Of a stretch of 36,576 nucleotides of DNA, positions 23,823 through 32,046 are shown piece after piece. Every line of letters begins with the position of its first letter. The stretch's first letter is position 1. A program made the translations under genes and the position numbers. Origin of the DNA: an uncultured Bacteroides sp. (GTDB lineage Bacteria > Bacteroidota > Bacteroidia > Bacteroidales > Bacteroidaceae); contig CALADS010000081.1 of NCBI GenBank assembly GCA_937890825.1, forward strand, positions 1-36,576, given 5' to 3'. The notes beneath the pieces were generated by a model. That model was not told the origin of the DNA. It searched no databases and was given only the letters and a program-made list of their open reading frames with translations.

Positions 23823-24524
23823 TTATTTTTTTCTGCAAAGGATAGATAACAGGATGTACCATACTATAATAGCTGCAAATCCGCTGGTGCGAAGAACTAG
23901 GAGCAACGGAATGCATAATAGTAAAAAGCAGAAACTCACTTTGTTGTCTTTCCAACTGAGACTCTTGAATTTCAGAGAAAACATGGGGATCTCTGATACC
24001 AATAACCAGGAGAACAAACCTACTGCTACTAATAAAAACAGCGGATGGCAGGCAGAGGTAATCCAGGTGTGCAAACCTACGGCTACAGAACCCCAAAATA
24101 AAGCATTGGCCGGTACTGGAAGTCCTATGAAAGAAGTAGTCTGGCGGGTATCATTGTTGAATTTTGCCAATCGCAGTGCCGAAAATACAGAAATTAAAAA
24201 AGCAGTATAAGGCAGCATTGAGGCTATCCCCATAAGGTAAGCAGGATATGTCATTTCTTTGAATAAAGAAAAAATCACCAGTGATGGAGTTACTCCGAAA
24301 CTTACATCATCGGCCAATGAATCCAAATCTTTCCCAATGGTAGAATGTGCATTTAAGGCTCTGGCTGCTAATCCGTCGAAGAAATCGAACAGCGCACTGA
24401 GCATGATGAAAAGCACGGCACCTTCATAGTTGGCTTCAAATGCCATCACACCACCTAGACAGCCTGAAAACAAGTTCAGGCAAGTCAGTGTGTTAGGAAT
24501 ATGACGGGTGATACAGTTGGCCAT
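23823..24524 (-). CDS. pssA: CDP-diacylglycerol--serine O-phosphatidyltransferase
   Basis: 233 residues, an integral membrane enzyme with the exact CDP-alcohol phosphotransferase motif D-G-x2-A-R-x8-G-x3-D-x3-D (from DGLAARALN to DSLAD, about residues 49-72). About six to eight hydrophobic helices are visible. It makes phosphatidylserine from CDP-diacylglycerol and serine at the inner membrane. The psd gene ends eight bases upstream, so the two consecutive steps to phosphatidylethanolamine are encoded together, psd first. A phosphatidylglycerol synthase is the main alternative, disfavoured by the pairing. Confidence 0.92.
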   Translation of the reverse strand: MANCITRHIPNTLTCLNLFSGCLGGVMAFEANYEGAVLFIMLSALFDFFDGLAARALNAHSTIGKDLDSLADDVSFGVTPSLVIFSLFKEMTYPAYLMGIASMLPYTAFLISVFSALRLAKFNNDTRQTTSFIGLPVPANALFWGSVAVGLHTWITSACHPLFLLVAVGLFSWLLVSEIPMFSLKFKSLSWKDNKVSFCFLLLCIPLLLVLRTSGFAAIIVWYILLSILCRKK

Positions 24525-24532
24525 AGTGCAGA

Positions 24533-25219
24533 TTATTTGAGTTTTGCTATAATCGTTTGGTTACCGGTGGTAAGTTGTCCCATCTTTACCAAAACTTCTG
24601 TTCCTAAAGGAAGATAGACATCCACACGAGATCCGAATTTAATGAATCCCATATGTTCATCAATGTAGCACTCTTCACCCGGCTCAGCATAAGTCACGAT
24701 ACGTCGTGCCATGGCACCTGCAATTTGGCGTGCCATAACCTCTACGCCTTCGGGCGTTTCTATCACTACCATGGAGCGTTCGTTGTCTGTGCTGGCTTTC
24801 GGTAACCAGGCTTTCATGAACTTACCGTTTTGATGTCCTACCTTCTTTACGGTACCATCTACCGGATACCAGTTGGCATGCACGTTGACCAAACTCATGA
24901 AGATAGAAATCATGATGCGACGGTCATGGAAATACTCTGTTTCTTCCACTTCTTCTATTACTACTATTTTCCCGTCTGCCGGAGCTACTACGATTTTTTC
25001 AGTATCCCCTTCAAAGAAACGGATGGGGCATCGGAAGAAATTTACTTGTATGCCATATATAACAAGACTGATGGTGGCTACGATATAAAACGGGAGCTTC
25101 CATTCCAGTCCATAATAAAGTGCAGCATTAATGGCTAAGATTAACAAAAAACTACCTACAAGCGTGTGTGTACCTTCGCGGTGAATACGTATTTTCTTCA
25201 GTTTTTTTAGTCGACTCAT
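24533..25219 (-). CDS. psd: Phosphatidylserine decarboxylase proenzyme
   Basis: 228 residues, the short proenzyme type. There are two N-terminal membrane segments (about residues 18-55), VVAPADGKIVVIEEV, FMSLVNVHANWYPVDG (active-site His), and the self-cleavage site in GFIKFGSRVDV. Cleavage before that Ser gives the pyruvoyl cofactor. It decarboxylates phosphatidylserine to phosphatidylethanolamine. It heads the psd-pssA-DUF4834 unit and is divergent from dnaE, with a TATTTTTG -7 box upstream on the minus strand. Confidence 0.93.
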   Translation of the reverse strand: MSRLKKLKKIRIHREGTHTLVGSFLLILAINAALYYGLEWKLPFYIVATISLVIYGIQVNFFRCPIRFFEGDTEKIVVAPADGKIVVIEEVEETEYFHDRRIMISIFMSLVNVHANWYPVDGTVKKVGHQNGKFMKAWLPKASTDNERSMVVIETPEGVEVMARQIAGAMARRIVTYAEPGEECYIDEHMGFIKFGSRVDVYLPLGTEVLVKMGQLTTGNQTIIAKLK

Positions 25220-25254
25220 TCTTTTCTATTCTTCTAAATAAAGTATTTCGACTG

Positions 25255-25262
25255 CAAAAATA
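25255..25262 (-). promoter_or_regulatory. -7 box of the psd-pssA unit
   Basis: TATTTTTG on the minus strand, about 35 bases before the psd ATG, is a perfect -7 match; the -33 box is not clear. Confidence 0.5.
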
Positions 25263-25384
25263 GATTTATTTTGAAAATGAAGCAAGAAATCAAGCTGAGA
25301 AATGCATATGTTGATAACTTTTGGAACTTTTTTTTTGTGGAGAATACAATCCGTCGTATTTTTATGCTCTCAAACGAATTGATT

Positions 25385-28300
25385 ATGCAGGATTTTATTC
25401 ATTTGCACGTGCATACCCAATATTCTCTTTTGGATGGTCAAGCCAGTGTAAGCAGATTGGTAGATAAGGCCATGAAAGACGGAATGAAGGGCATTGCGGT
25501 GACCGACCATGGCAACATGTTTGGTATAAAGGAGTTCACGAACTATGTTAATAAGAAGAACAGTGGCCCAAAGGGAGAAATAAAGGAATGGAAGAAACGC
25601 TTGGCCGGTATCGAGTGCGGATCTATTATCTGTGAAGATAAAGAAGCTGAATTGGCAGCTTGCCGGGAAAAGATAGCAGAAGCCGAAGGAAAATTGTTCA
25701 AGCCCATCATAGGATGTGAAATGTATGTGGCCAGACGTACCATGGATAAGAGAGAAGGAAAACCCGATCAAGGTGGTTACCATCTGGTGGTATTGGCTAA
25801 AAATGAAAAGGGCTATCATAATTTGATAAAACTGGTTTCCCGGGCTTGGACTAAGGGATATTATATGCGTCCGCGTACCGACCGTAATGAACTGGAACGT
25901 TATCATGAAGGATTGATTGTCTGTTCAGCTTGTTTGGGTGGAGAGGTGCCGCGGATGATTGTGCAAGACCGTTTGGAAGAAGCCGAGGAAGCTGTGCAGT
26001 GGTACAAGAATCTGTTTGGCGAGGATTATTACCTGGAATTGCAGCGACATAAGGCTACTGTGGCGCGCGCCAATCATGAAGCGTATCCTCTGCAGCAGAA
26101 AGTCAATGAAAAAATTTTGCAACTGGCTGAAAAATACCAAGTCAAGGTGATTTGTACCAATGATGTACACTTTGTTGATGAAGAGAATGCCGAAGCACAC
26201 GATCGCTTGATTTGCCTAAGTACCGGTAAGGATTTGGACGATCCTACGCGTATGTTATATACCAAGCAGGAGTGGATGAAAACCAAGGCTGAAATGAATG
26301 CTGTATTTGCAGATGTTCCTGAGGCTTTGTCGAATACATTGGAAATTCTCGATAAAGTAGAGTTCTATTCCATCGATCATGCACCGATTATGCCTACTTT
26401 TGCCATTCCTGAAGACTTTGGAACAGAGGAGGAGTATCGTAAACGATTTACGGAGAAAGATCTCTTTGATGAGTTTACACAAGATGAGAATGGCAACGTT
26501 GTGTTGGATGAAGAGGCAGCTCATGCCAAAATTAAGCGCTTAGGAGGATATGAAAAACTGTATCGTATTAAGTTAGAGGGCGATTATTTGGCTAAATTAG
26601 CATTCGATGGGGCCAAGCGGCTATACGGCGATCCCTTGAGCGAAGAGGTAAAAGAACGCTTGAATTTCGAACTGTATATCATGAAGACCATGGGTTTCCC
26701 TGGGTACTTCCTCATTGTGCAAGACTTTATTAATGCTGCGCGTACACAGTTGGGTGTATCGGTAGGACCAGGACGTGGCTCAGCTGCAGGTTCTGCTGTG
26801 GCTTATTGCTTGGGAATTACTAAAATAGACCCTATACAATATGATTTGCTGTTCGAACGTTTTTTGAATCCCGACCGTATTTCTTTGCCGGATATTGATG
26901 TAGATTTCGATGATGACGGGCGCGGTGAAGTATTGCGTTGGGTTACTGAAAAGTATGGTCAGGAAAAAGTGGCACACATCATTACTTATGGAACGATGGC
27001 TACTAAAATGGCTATCAAGGACGTGGCTCGTGTGCAAAAACTCCCCTTATCTGAGTCGGACCGTCTGTGTAAACTAGTGCCTGATAAGATTCCTGATAAG
27101 AAATTGAATCTTCCGAATGCTATTGCCTATGTCCCAGAGTTGCAAGCTGCGGAAGCATCGTCCGATCCTTTGGTGCGCGACACCATGAAATATGCCAAGA
27201 TGTTGGAAGGTAATGTCCGTGGAACGGGTGTTCATGCTTGTGGAACTATTATCTGCAGGGATGATATTACAGATTGGGTACCGGTGAGTACGGCCGATGA
27301 TAAAGAGACAGGCGAAAAGATGCTGGTTACCCAATATGAAGGATCGGTAATCGAAGATACCGGGCTCATCAAAATGGACTTCTTGGGCTTGAAGACGCTT
27401 TCTATTATCAAGGAGGCGGTAGAAAATGTGCGTCTACACCGGGGGGTGAATTTAGATATCGATAAGATTTCTATCAGCGATCCGGCTACTTATCAGTTGT
27501 ATTGTGATGGTCGCACCATTGGAACTTTCCAGTTTGAATCGGCAGGTATGCAGAAATATCTGCGTGAGTTGCAGCCTAGTACGTTCGAAGACTTGATTGC
27601 CATGAATGCTCTCTATCGCCCGGGACCGATGGATTACATTCCAGACTTCATCGATCGTAAATGGGGAAGGAAGCCGATAGAATACGATATTCCTATTATG
27701 GAAAAATACCTCAAGGATACGTATGGTATTACTGTCTACCAGGAGCAGGTGATGCTTTTGTCGCGCCTGCTGGCTGACTTTACTCGTGGAGAGTCGGATG
27801 CCTTGCGTAAAGCTATGGGTAAGAAGTTGCGTGACAAACTGGATCACATGAAGCCTAAGTTTATTGCGGGTGGTCAGAAGAACGGGCACGAGCCTAAAGT
27901 GCTGGAGAAGATTTGGGCAGATTGGGAGAAGTTTGCCTCTTATGCATTTAATAAATCACACGCTACTTGTTATTCTTGGGTGGCTTATCAGACGGCTTAT
28001 CTGAAAGCGAATTACCCGGCTGAATATATGGCGGCTGTGATGAGTCGCAGCTTGTCGGACATTACTACCATCACCAAACTGATGGATGAATGTAAATCAA
28101 TGGGTATTCAAGTGTTGGGACCTGATGTGAATGAAAGTAATTTGAAGTTTACTGTGAACCAGCAGGGCAATATCCGTTTTGGTCTGGGAGCTGTAAAAGG
28201 TGTGGGCGAGAGTGCGGTACAAAGCATTATGGAAGAACGTGTGAAAAATGGTCCTTATACGGGAATCTTTGATTTTGTGCAGCGTGTCAACCTCAATGCT

Positions 28301-29185
28301 TGTAATAAGAAAAATTTGGAGTGTCTGGCTTTGGCTGGTGGATTTGATAATTTTACTGAGCTGAAGCGGGAGCAGTATTTTGCAGTCAATGCTAAGAATG
28401 AAGTGTTTTTAGATACTTTGGTGCGTTATGGCAACCGTTATCAATTGGATAAAGCAGCAGCTGTCAATTCCTTGTTCGGCGGTGAAAATGTAGTGGAAAT
28501 AGCTACTCCAGAAATACCGTCAGCAGAATCTTGGAGTGATTTGGAACGGCTGAATAAGGAGCGAGAATTGGTAGGAATCTATCTTTCTGCTCATCCGCTG
28601 GATGAGTTTGCTGTGGTTTTGGAACATGTGTGTAATACGCGTATGACCGAATTGGAAGACAAGGCAGCCTTGGCAGGACGAGAAATTTCTATGGGAGGAA
28701 TTGTAACGTCTGTGCGTAGGGGCATCAGTAAGAGTGGTAAACCGTATGGTATAGCTAAGATAGAAGACTACTCCGGTTCGGCCGAGATTCCGTTTTTTGG
28801 TAATGATTGGGTTACTTATCAAGGGTATTTAGGAGAGCGAACCTTTTTATATATTCGGGCAGTGTGTCAGCCTAGAAAATATAATCCGAACGAATTGGAA
28901 TTGCGTATTACTTCTATGGATTTATTGCCTAATGTAAAGGATGAATTAATAAAGAAAGTTACGGTGTTGATTCCCTTGAATCAGTTGAACGGATTATTGG
29001 TGAGTGAATTAGGAGAATTGACTGATACCTATCGAGGACCGACGGAACTTTATTTCAAAATTGTAGATCCTGACGACAAGAATCTGATGATTGATATGGT
29101 ATCTCGCCAGAAGTCGGTTGCTGTGAACAGGCAGTTTATTTCGAAATTAAAAGACCACCTGAAACTAGACTTCCGGATAAATTAA
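25385..29185 (+). CDS. dnaE: DNA polymerase III alpha subunit
   Basis: About 1266 residues, the replicative polymerase catalytic subunit. The N-terminal PHP domain (HLHVHTQYSLLDG, DHGNMFG) is followed by the polymerase core. The acidic PDIDVDFDDDGRG is near residues 500-512; GPGRGSAAGS and GVHACGTIIC follow, then FNKSHATCYSWVAYQTAYLK. A helix-hairpin-helix region and an OB-fold (GGIVTSVRRGISKSGKPYGIAKIEDYSG, about 1100-1130) come near the C terminus. The frame opens at 25271, but MQDFIHLHVH at ATG 25385 is the usual beginning of this family; ATG 25364 is a second option. It is divergent from psd. Length and motifs indicate an intact DnaE, not PolC. Confidence 0.95.
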   Translation: MQDFIHLHVHTQYSLLDGQASVSRLVDKAMKDGMKGIAVTDHGNMFGIKEFTNYVNKKNSGPKGEIKEWKKRLAGIECGSIICEDKEAELAACREKIAEAEGKLFKPIIGCEMYVARRTMDKREGKPDQGGYHLVVLAKNEKGYHNLIKLVSRAWTKGYYMRPRTDRNELERYHEGLIVCSACLGGEVPRMIVQDRLEEAEEAVQWYKNLFGEDYYLELQRHKATVARANHEAYPLQQKVNEKILQLAEKYQVKVICTNDVHFVDEENAEAHDRLICLSTGKDLDDPTRMLYTKQEWMKTKAEMNAVFADVPEALSNTLEILDKVEFYSIDHAPIMPTFAIPEDFGTEEEYRKRFTEKDLFDEFTQDENGNVVLDEEAAHAKIKRLGGYEKLYRIKLEGDYLAKLAFDGAKRLYGDPLSEEVKERLNFELYIMKTMGFPGYFLIVQDFINAARTQLGVSVGPGRGSAAGSAVAYCLGITKIDPIQYDLLFERFLNPDRISLPDIDVDFDDDGRGEVLRWVTEKYGQEKVAHIITYGTMATKMAIKDVARVQKLPLSESDRLCKLVPDKIPDKKLNLPNAIAYVPELQAAEASSDPLVRDTMKYAKMLEGNVRGTGVHACGTIICRDDITDWVPVSTADDKETGEKMLVTQYEGSVIEDTGLIKMDFLGLKTLSIIKEAVENVRLHRGVNLDIDKISISDPATYQLYCDGRTIGTFQFESAGMQKYLRELQPSTFEDLIAMNALYRPGPMDYIPDFIDRKWGRKPIEYDIPIMEKYLKDTYGITVYQEQVMLLSRLLADFTRGESDALRKAMGKKLRDKLDHMKPKFIAGGQKNGHEPKVLEKIWADWEKFASYAFNKSHATCYSWVAYQTAYLKANYPAEYMAAVMSRSLSDITTITKLMDECKSMGIQVLGPDVNESNLKFTVNQQGNIRFGLGAVKGVGESAVQSIMEERVKNGPYTGIFDFVQRVNLNACNKKNLECLALAGGFDNFTELKREQYFAVNAKNEVFLDTLVRYGNRYQLDKAAAVNSLFGGENVVEIATPEIPSAESWSDLERLNKERELVGIYLSAHPLDEFAVVLEHVCNTRMTELEDKAALAGREISMGGIVTSVRRGISKSGKPYGIAKIEDYSGSAEIPFFGNDWVTYQGYLGERTFLYIRAVCQPRKYNPNELELRITSMDLLPNVKDELIKKVTVLIPLNQLNGLLVSELGELTDTYRGPTELYFKIVDPDDKNLMIDMVSRQKSVAVNRQFISKLKDHLKLDFRIN

Positions 29186-29186
29186 T

Positions 29187-29194
29187 TATCTTTG
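29187..29194 (+). promoter_or_regulatory. -7 box of trxA
   Basis: TATCTTTG lies two bases after the dnaE stop. It would start transcription about 90 bases before the trxA ATG, placing a perfect 13-bp hairpin in the leader. No good -33 box is seen. Confidence 0.5.
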
Positions 29195-29214
29195 TCGCAG
29201 AGATGAAGTAGCTG

Positions 29215-29246
29215 GAGTTGTTTTCAGGAAAAGCTGAAAACAACTC
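29215..29246 (+). promoter_or_regulatory. Leader hairpin before trxA
   Basis: A perfect 13-bp stem (29215-29227 with 29234-29246) has a 6-nt loop. It is followed by TTAGACTCAG, not a T run, so it is a poor intrinsic terminator. It may be an RNA-stability or 3'-end-protecting structure for dnaE, or a leader element for trxA. Confidence 0.55.
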
Positions 29247-29291
29247 TTAGACTCAGTATGAATTATCTTAATTTTTAATTATAAAACAGAT

Positions 29292-29606
29292 ATGGCATTA
29301 GAAATTACAGACAGTAATTACAAAGACCTTCTGGCTGCAGGTAAGCCGGTTGTAATTGATTTTTGGGCTCCTTGGTGCGGACCTTGCAAAATGGTAGGTC
29401 CAGTAATAGAAGAATTGGCAGCCGAATATGAAGGAAAAGCATTGATCGGTAAGTGTGATGTGGATGAGAACGACGATGTAGCGGCAGAGTTTGGTATCCG
29501 TAACATTCCTACCGTGCTCTTCTTTAAGGATGGCAAGTTGGTAGACAAACAAGTAGGTTCTGCTCCTAAAGCTACCTATGCAAGTAAAATAGAATCACTT
29601 TTATAA
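29292..29606 (+). CDS. trxA: Thioredoxin
   Basis: 104 residues, a single thioredoxin fold of usual size with the redox motif WCGPCK near residues 28-33, the buried Asp in VIDFWAPW, the cis-Pro in IRNIPTVLFF and the C-terminal glycine-containing VGSAPKATY. It is a cytosolic general disulfide reductase. There is no signal peptide. It follows dnaE with its own likely promoter and a hairpin leader, and it is followed within 12 bp by a small acidic gene probably on the same mRNA. Confidence 0.95.
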   Translation: MALEITDSNYKDLLAAGKPVVIDFWAPWCGPCKMVGPVIEELAAEYEGKALIGKCDVDENDDVAAEFGIRNIPTVLFFKDGKLVDKQVGSAPKATYASKIESLL

Positions 29607-29617
29607 TATTTTTGAGT

Positions 29618-29950
29618 ATGGGATTGGAAGAAGATTTTCTGAAAAATGATATCGACGATGAAAAGACCATCGAGTATATCAAGAATTATTTGCCGCAAGA
29701 ATTGAAAGAGAAATTCTCTGACGACGAGTTCTACTACTTCCTGGATTTGATAGATGAGTACTACACCACTAGTGGTGTACTCGATGCAGAGCCTGATTCA
29801 GACGGATGCATCGATATCGATTTGGCAGAGATTGTAAATTTTATCGTTGCCGAGGCTGATAAGGATGGAATGGGTAAATACGATCCGGAAGAAATTCTTT
29901 TTGTAGTGCAGGGAGAATTGGAATTTACCGAATCACTGGAAATTGAATAG
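29618..29950 (+). CDS. Conserved acidic hypothetical protein
   Basis: 110 residues from ATG 29618; a TTG six bases earlier is less likely. Very acidic (DDEKTIEYIKNYLPQELKEKFSDDEFYYF, then EPDSDGCIDIDLAEIVNFIV) and predicted mostly helical. I recognise no function. No signal, membrane helix or enzyme motif is visible. It is co-directional with trxA with an 11-bp gap, a linkage that may be conserved in Bacteroides, from memory. Its last 26 bases overlap the convergent small membrane protein gene. Confidence 0.75.
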   Translation: MGLEEDFLKNDIDDEKTIEYIKNYLPQELKEKFSDDEFYYFLDLIDEYYTTSGVLDAEPDSDGCIDIDLAEIVNFIVAEADKDGMGKYDPEEILFVVQGELEFTESLEIE

Positions 29951-30152
29951 TGAGATAAAAGTACAAGGCGGTGGCAATGAGTATTCCTCCTAAAATGCCA
30001 TAAAACCATCGGGCTTGTTTTCTTCCTACATTCTGAACAATGAATTGGGTATTTCTGGCAGTAAAGAACCAGTCCCAATTACCTATTGCCGCCAATAGGG
30101 AAATAATCCCTGTGGCGGCAAAAATTCCTTGAATAAGATATTGGCTCAGCAT
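29925..30152 (-). CDS. Small two-helix membrane protein, Imm17-like
   Basis: 75 residues with two hydrophobic helices (about 5-22, LIQGIFAATGIISLLAAIG, and 52-70, GILGGILIATALYFYLTI) separated by a basic loop (QNVGRKQARWFYG). It resembles the small Bacteroidales proteins labelled immunity 17 family (recalled, not searched). No toxin gene is nearby, so an immunity role is doubtful here. It overlaps tsaE by seven bases upstream and the convergent acidic protein gene downstream, so it is translated with tsaE. Confidence 0.65.
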   Translation of the reverse strand: MLSQYLIQGIFAATGIISLLAAIGNWDWFFTARNTQFIVQNVGRKQARWFYGILGGILIATALYFYLTIQFPVIR

Positions 30153-30568
30153 TCTTCCAATGTTAGTTTGCGTGTACCTTCTTCATTTTCTTCTATAGTT
30201 ACTTTTACGGCATTTCCCGGAAGTAGCTCTTCAATCAGTTCTGGCCATTCTATAAAGCAGATGCAGCCGCTATAAAAATAGTCTTCGTACCCCATATCGT
30301 ATACTTCGTCCAGTTTTTTAATGCGGTAGAAGTCGAAATGATAAATCAGCTCACCCGCCAAATCGGAACGGTATTCATTGACAATGGCAAACGTAGGAGA
30401 TGTAATAACATCGGATACTCCCAGTTCTTCGCATACGGCTTTGATGAAAGTGGTTTTACCAGCTCCCATTTTTCCGTAAAAGGCAAATACGGTGTTGTCT
30501 CCCATAGCAGCTACAAATTCTTTAGCAGCTTCATGGATTTGTTCCAAGGATTGAATGTTTATTTCCAT
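30146..30568 (-). CDS. tsaE: tRNA threonylcarbamoyladenosine ATPase TsaE
   Basis: 140 residues, usual TsaE size, with Walker A GKMGAGKTT (32-40), the switch region DVITSPTFAIVNEY and the Walker B-like YHFDFYR, then CFIEWPE. It works with TsaB and TsaD in making t6A37 on ANN-decoding tRNAs in the cytoplasm. It lies upstream of the Imm17-like gene, with a short overlap. The tsaB and tsaD genes are not in the window. Confidence 0.93.
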   Translation of the reverse strand: MEINIQSLEQIHEAAKEFVAAMGDNTVFAFYGKMGAGKTTFIKAVCEELGVSDVITSPTFAIVNEYRSDLAGELIYHFDFYRIKKLDEVYDMGYEDYFYSGCICFIEWPELIEELLPGNAVKVTIEENEEGTRKLTLEEC

Positions 30569-30608
30569 ATTTATTCGATTGATATTTTTTTTTACGGTTG
30601 ATACTTAT

Positions 30609-31430
30609 TTACCGGATTCTACGTTGCAAATATAGCCAAAAACTTTTTCCTTCTTTACAAAGCAGGTAAATTATGATGGAAAAGAATATGATGCATGCTC
30701 CGGAAGGAACATTGAGGTGAAAAGATAAGAGCAGTCCACCTAGGCAGCTGACATAGCCCAATCCGATGGATAACCAGATGATGTGTGAGAATCGATTTGA
30801 GAACAGGTTGGCGGTCATCTGTGGAATGGTCAGTAAGGAAATAACCAATACAATACCTACCATGCGCAGGCAAGATACGATGGTTAGGGCGATAAACATC
30901 ATTAGTATATATTCCAGTATTTGAACGGGAATGCCTTGCGAACGGGCAAATTCACGGTCGAATGCTACGTAAATGATGGGGCGTAGATAGAGGGTGAAAA
31001 AACTGGTCAGTGCAATTGTCAGCCCTCCTAGAAGAAGGATATCTTCGCGGGTAATGGTCAGAATGTTACCAAATAGGTAGGCTGATAGGTCGGGCGCATA
31101 TCCGGGTGACAGAAATGTGAAGATAATGCCGAGTGCCATACCTAATGTCCAGAATACAGCGATGGCAGAATCTTCGCGCATGTCTTTGCGCTTACTGAGC
31201 CATTCCACTCCAAAGGCCGATAGTATGGCAAAGAGTGCTGCTGAGAGAATAGGAGGAATGCCCAGGTAGAGCCCTAATCCTATGCCGCCAAAGGAAGAAT
31301 GAGTTAGTCCGCCACTGATAAATACCAATCGGCGGGTTACAATATAGGTGCCTGTCAGTCCGCAGACAATACTGGCCAGCAGGCTGCCGATAAGCGCATG
31401 TTGAAAGAAAGTATATTCTAAGAGTTCCAC
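30609..31430 (-). CDS. Metal ABC transporter permease (ZnuB/MntB type)
   Basis: 273 residues with about eight membrane helices, an ABC-3 family permease. Family segments are YTFFQHALIGSLLASIVCGLTGTYIVTRRLVFISGGLTHSSFGGIGLG near the start, DREFARSQGIP in the middle (EAA-like loop) and RMVGIVLVISLLTIPQMTANL. It transports Zn2+ or Mn2+ (or Fe2+) with an ATPase and a binding protein. Neither partner gene lies in the window, so the other parts must be elsewhere. Metal specificity cannot be told. Confidence 0.88.
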   Translation of the reverse strand: MELLEYTFFQHALIGSLLASIVCGLTGTYIVTRRLVFISGGLTHSSFGGIGLGLYLGIPPILSAALFAILSAFGVEWLSKRKDMREDSAIAVFWTLGMALGIIFTFLSPGYAPDLSAYLFGNILTITREDILLLGGLTIALTSFFTLYLRPIIYVAFDREFARSQGIPVQILEYILMMFIALTIVSCLRMVGIVLVISLLTIPQMTANLFSNRFSHIIWLSIGLGYVSCLGGLLLSFHLNVPSGACIIFFSIIIYLLCKEGKSFWLYLQRRIR

Positions 31431-31458
31431 GTGTACAGTAGGATTAGTAAAAGGTAAA

Positions 31459-31887
31459 TTAATGTTGTCCGCTCATCCGTCGCTCTCCGATAATAAGGAA
31501 TACCTCATCTTTAATATTGCTGGGAAGTTCTATTCCTCTGAGTTGTAGGCTACGTACCCATCCGGCTACATCGGTATCCTGCATAGTGTAGAATATGTCT
31601 CTAAACTCATCTTCTTGTTCCGGTGTATAGTCATCCGGGCCCAATCCGATGTATCTGTCTAGTTCTTCATCGTCATAATATTCGATTTTTTTGCTTACGG
31701 CAGCCAGCAGGCTGTCCCGTTCACAGATTTCGTGCTGTCCACAGCACTCTTGGTCTACCTCTACCACTTCGGGCATGGCATCCAGTTCTCCATTTTCAAT
31801 TTGCTTTTGCAGCTTTCGGTTGCGGATAATTCCAGCAATTGCTGCAACGATAGCCAATCCGATGAGGCTAATGACCAGTATCCACAT
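31459..31887 (-). CDS. Conserved membrane-anchored hypothetical protein
   Basis: 142 residues: an N-terminal membrane helix (about 2-22, MWILVISLIGLAIVAAIAGI), a basic stop (RNRKLQKQ) and a soluble acidic domain. A compact Cys/His cluster at about residues 47-55 (ECCGQHEIC) might bind a metal or form disulfides. The region EYYDDEELDRYIGLGPDDYTPEQEDEF is a conserved-looking helical segment. I do not recognise the family; it reads as a Bacteroidales protein sitting 28 bp upstream of the metal permease in the same direction. A link to metal transport is only suggested by position and cysteines. Confidence 0.7.
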   Translation of the reverse strand: MWILVISLIGLAIVAAIAGIIRNRKLQKQIENGELDAMPEVVEVDQECCGQHEICERDSLLAAVSKKIEYYDDEELDRYIGLGPDDYTPEQEDEFRDIFYTMQDTDVAGWVRSLQLRGIELPSNIKDEVFLIIGERRMSGQH

Positions 31888-31987
31888 AATGTTTTTGTCT
31901 TAATTCGTTGTCTGTATGCAAAGGAATAGATTTATTTCTGAATAAGCAAACTTTTGCTTCATTCATCTGCTAAGTCGAAAAACTTGT

Positions 31988-31995
31988 TATCTTTG
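31988..31995 (+). promoter_or_regulatory. -7 box of glycerate kinase
   Basis: TATCTTTG is a perfect -7 match, about 50 bases before the ATG; no TTTG is found at the expected -33 distance. Confidence 0.5.
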
Positions 31996-32046
31996 TCCAC
32001 GTCAGTTTGGTTGTTGGCCGTGGCGTCAAAATAATATCGATGTAGT

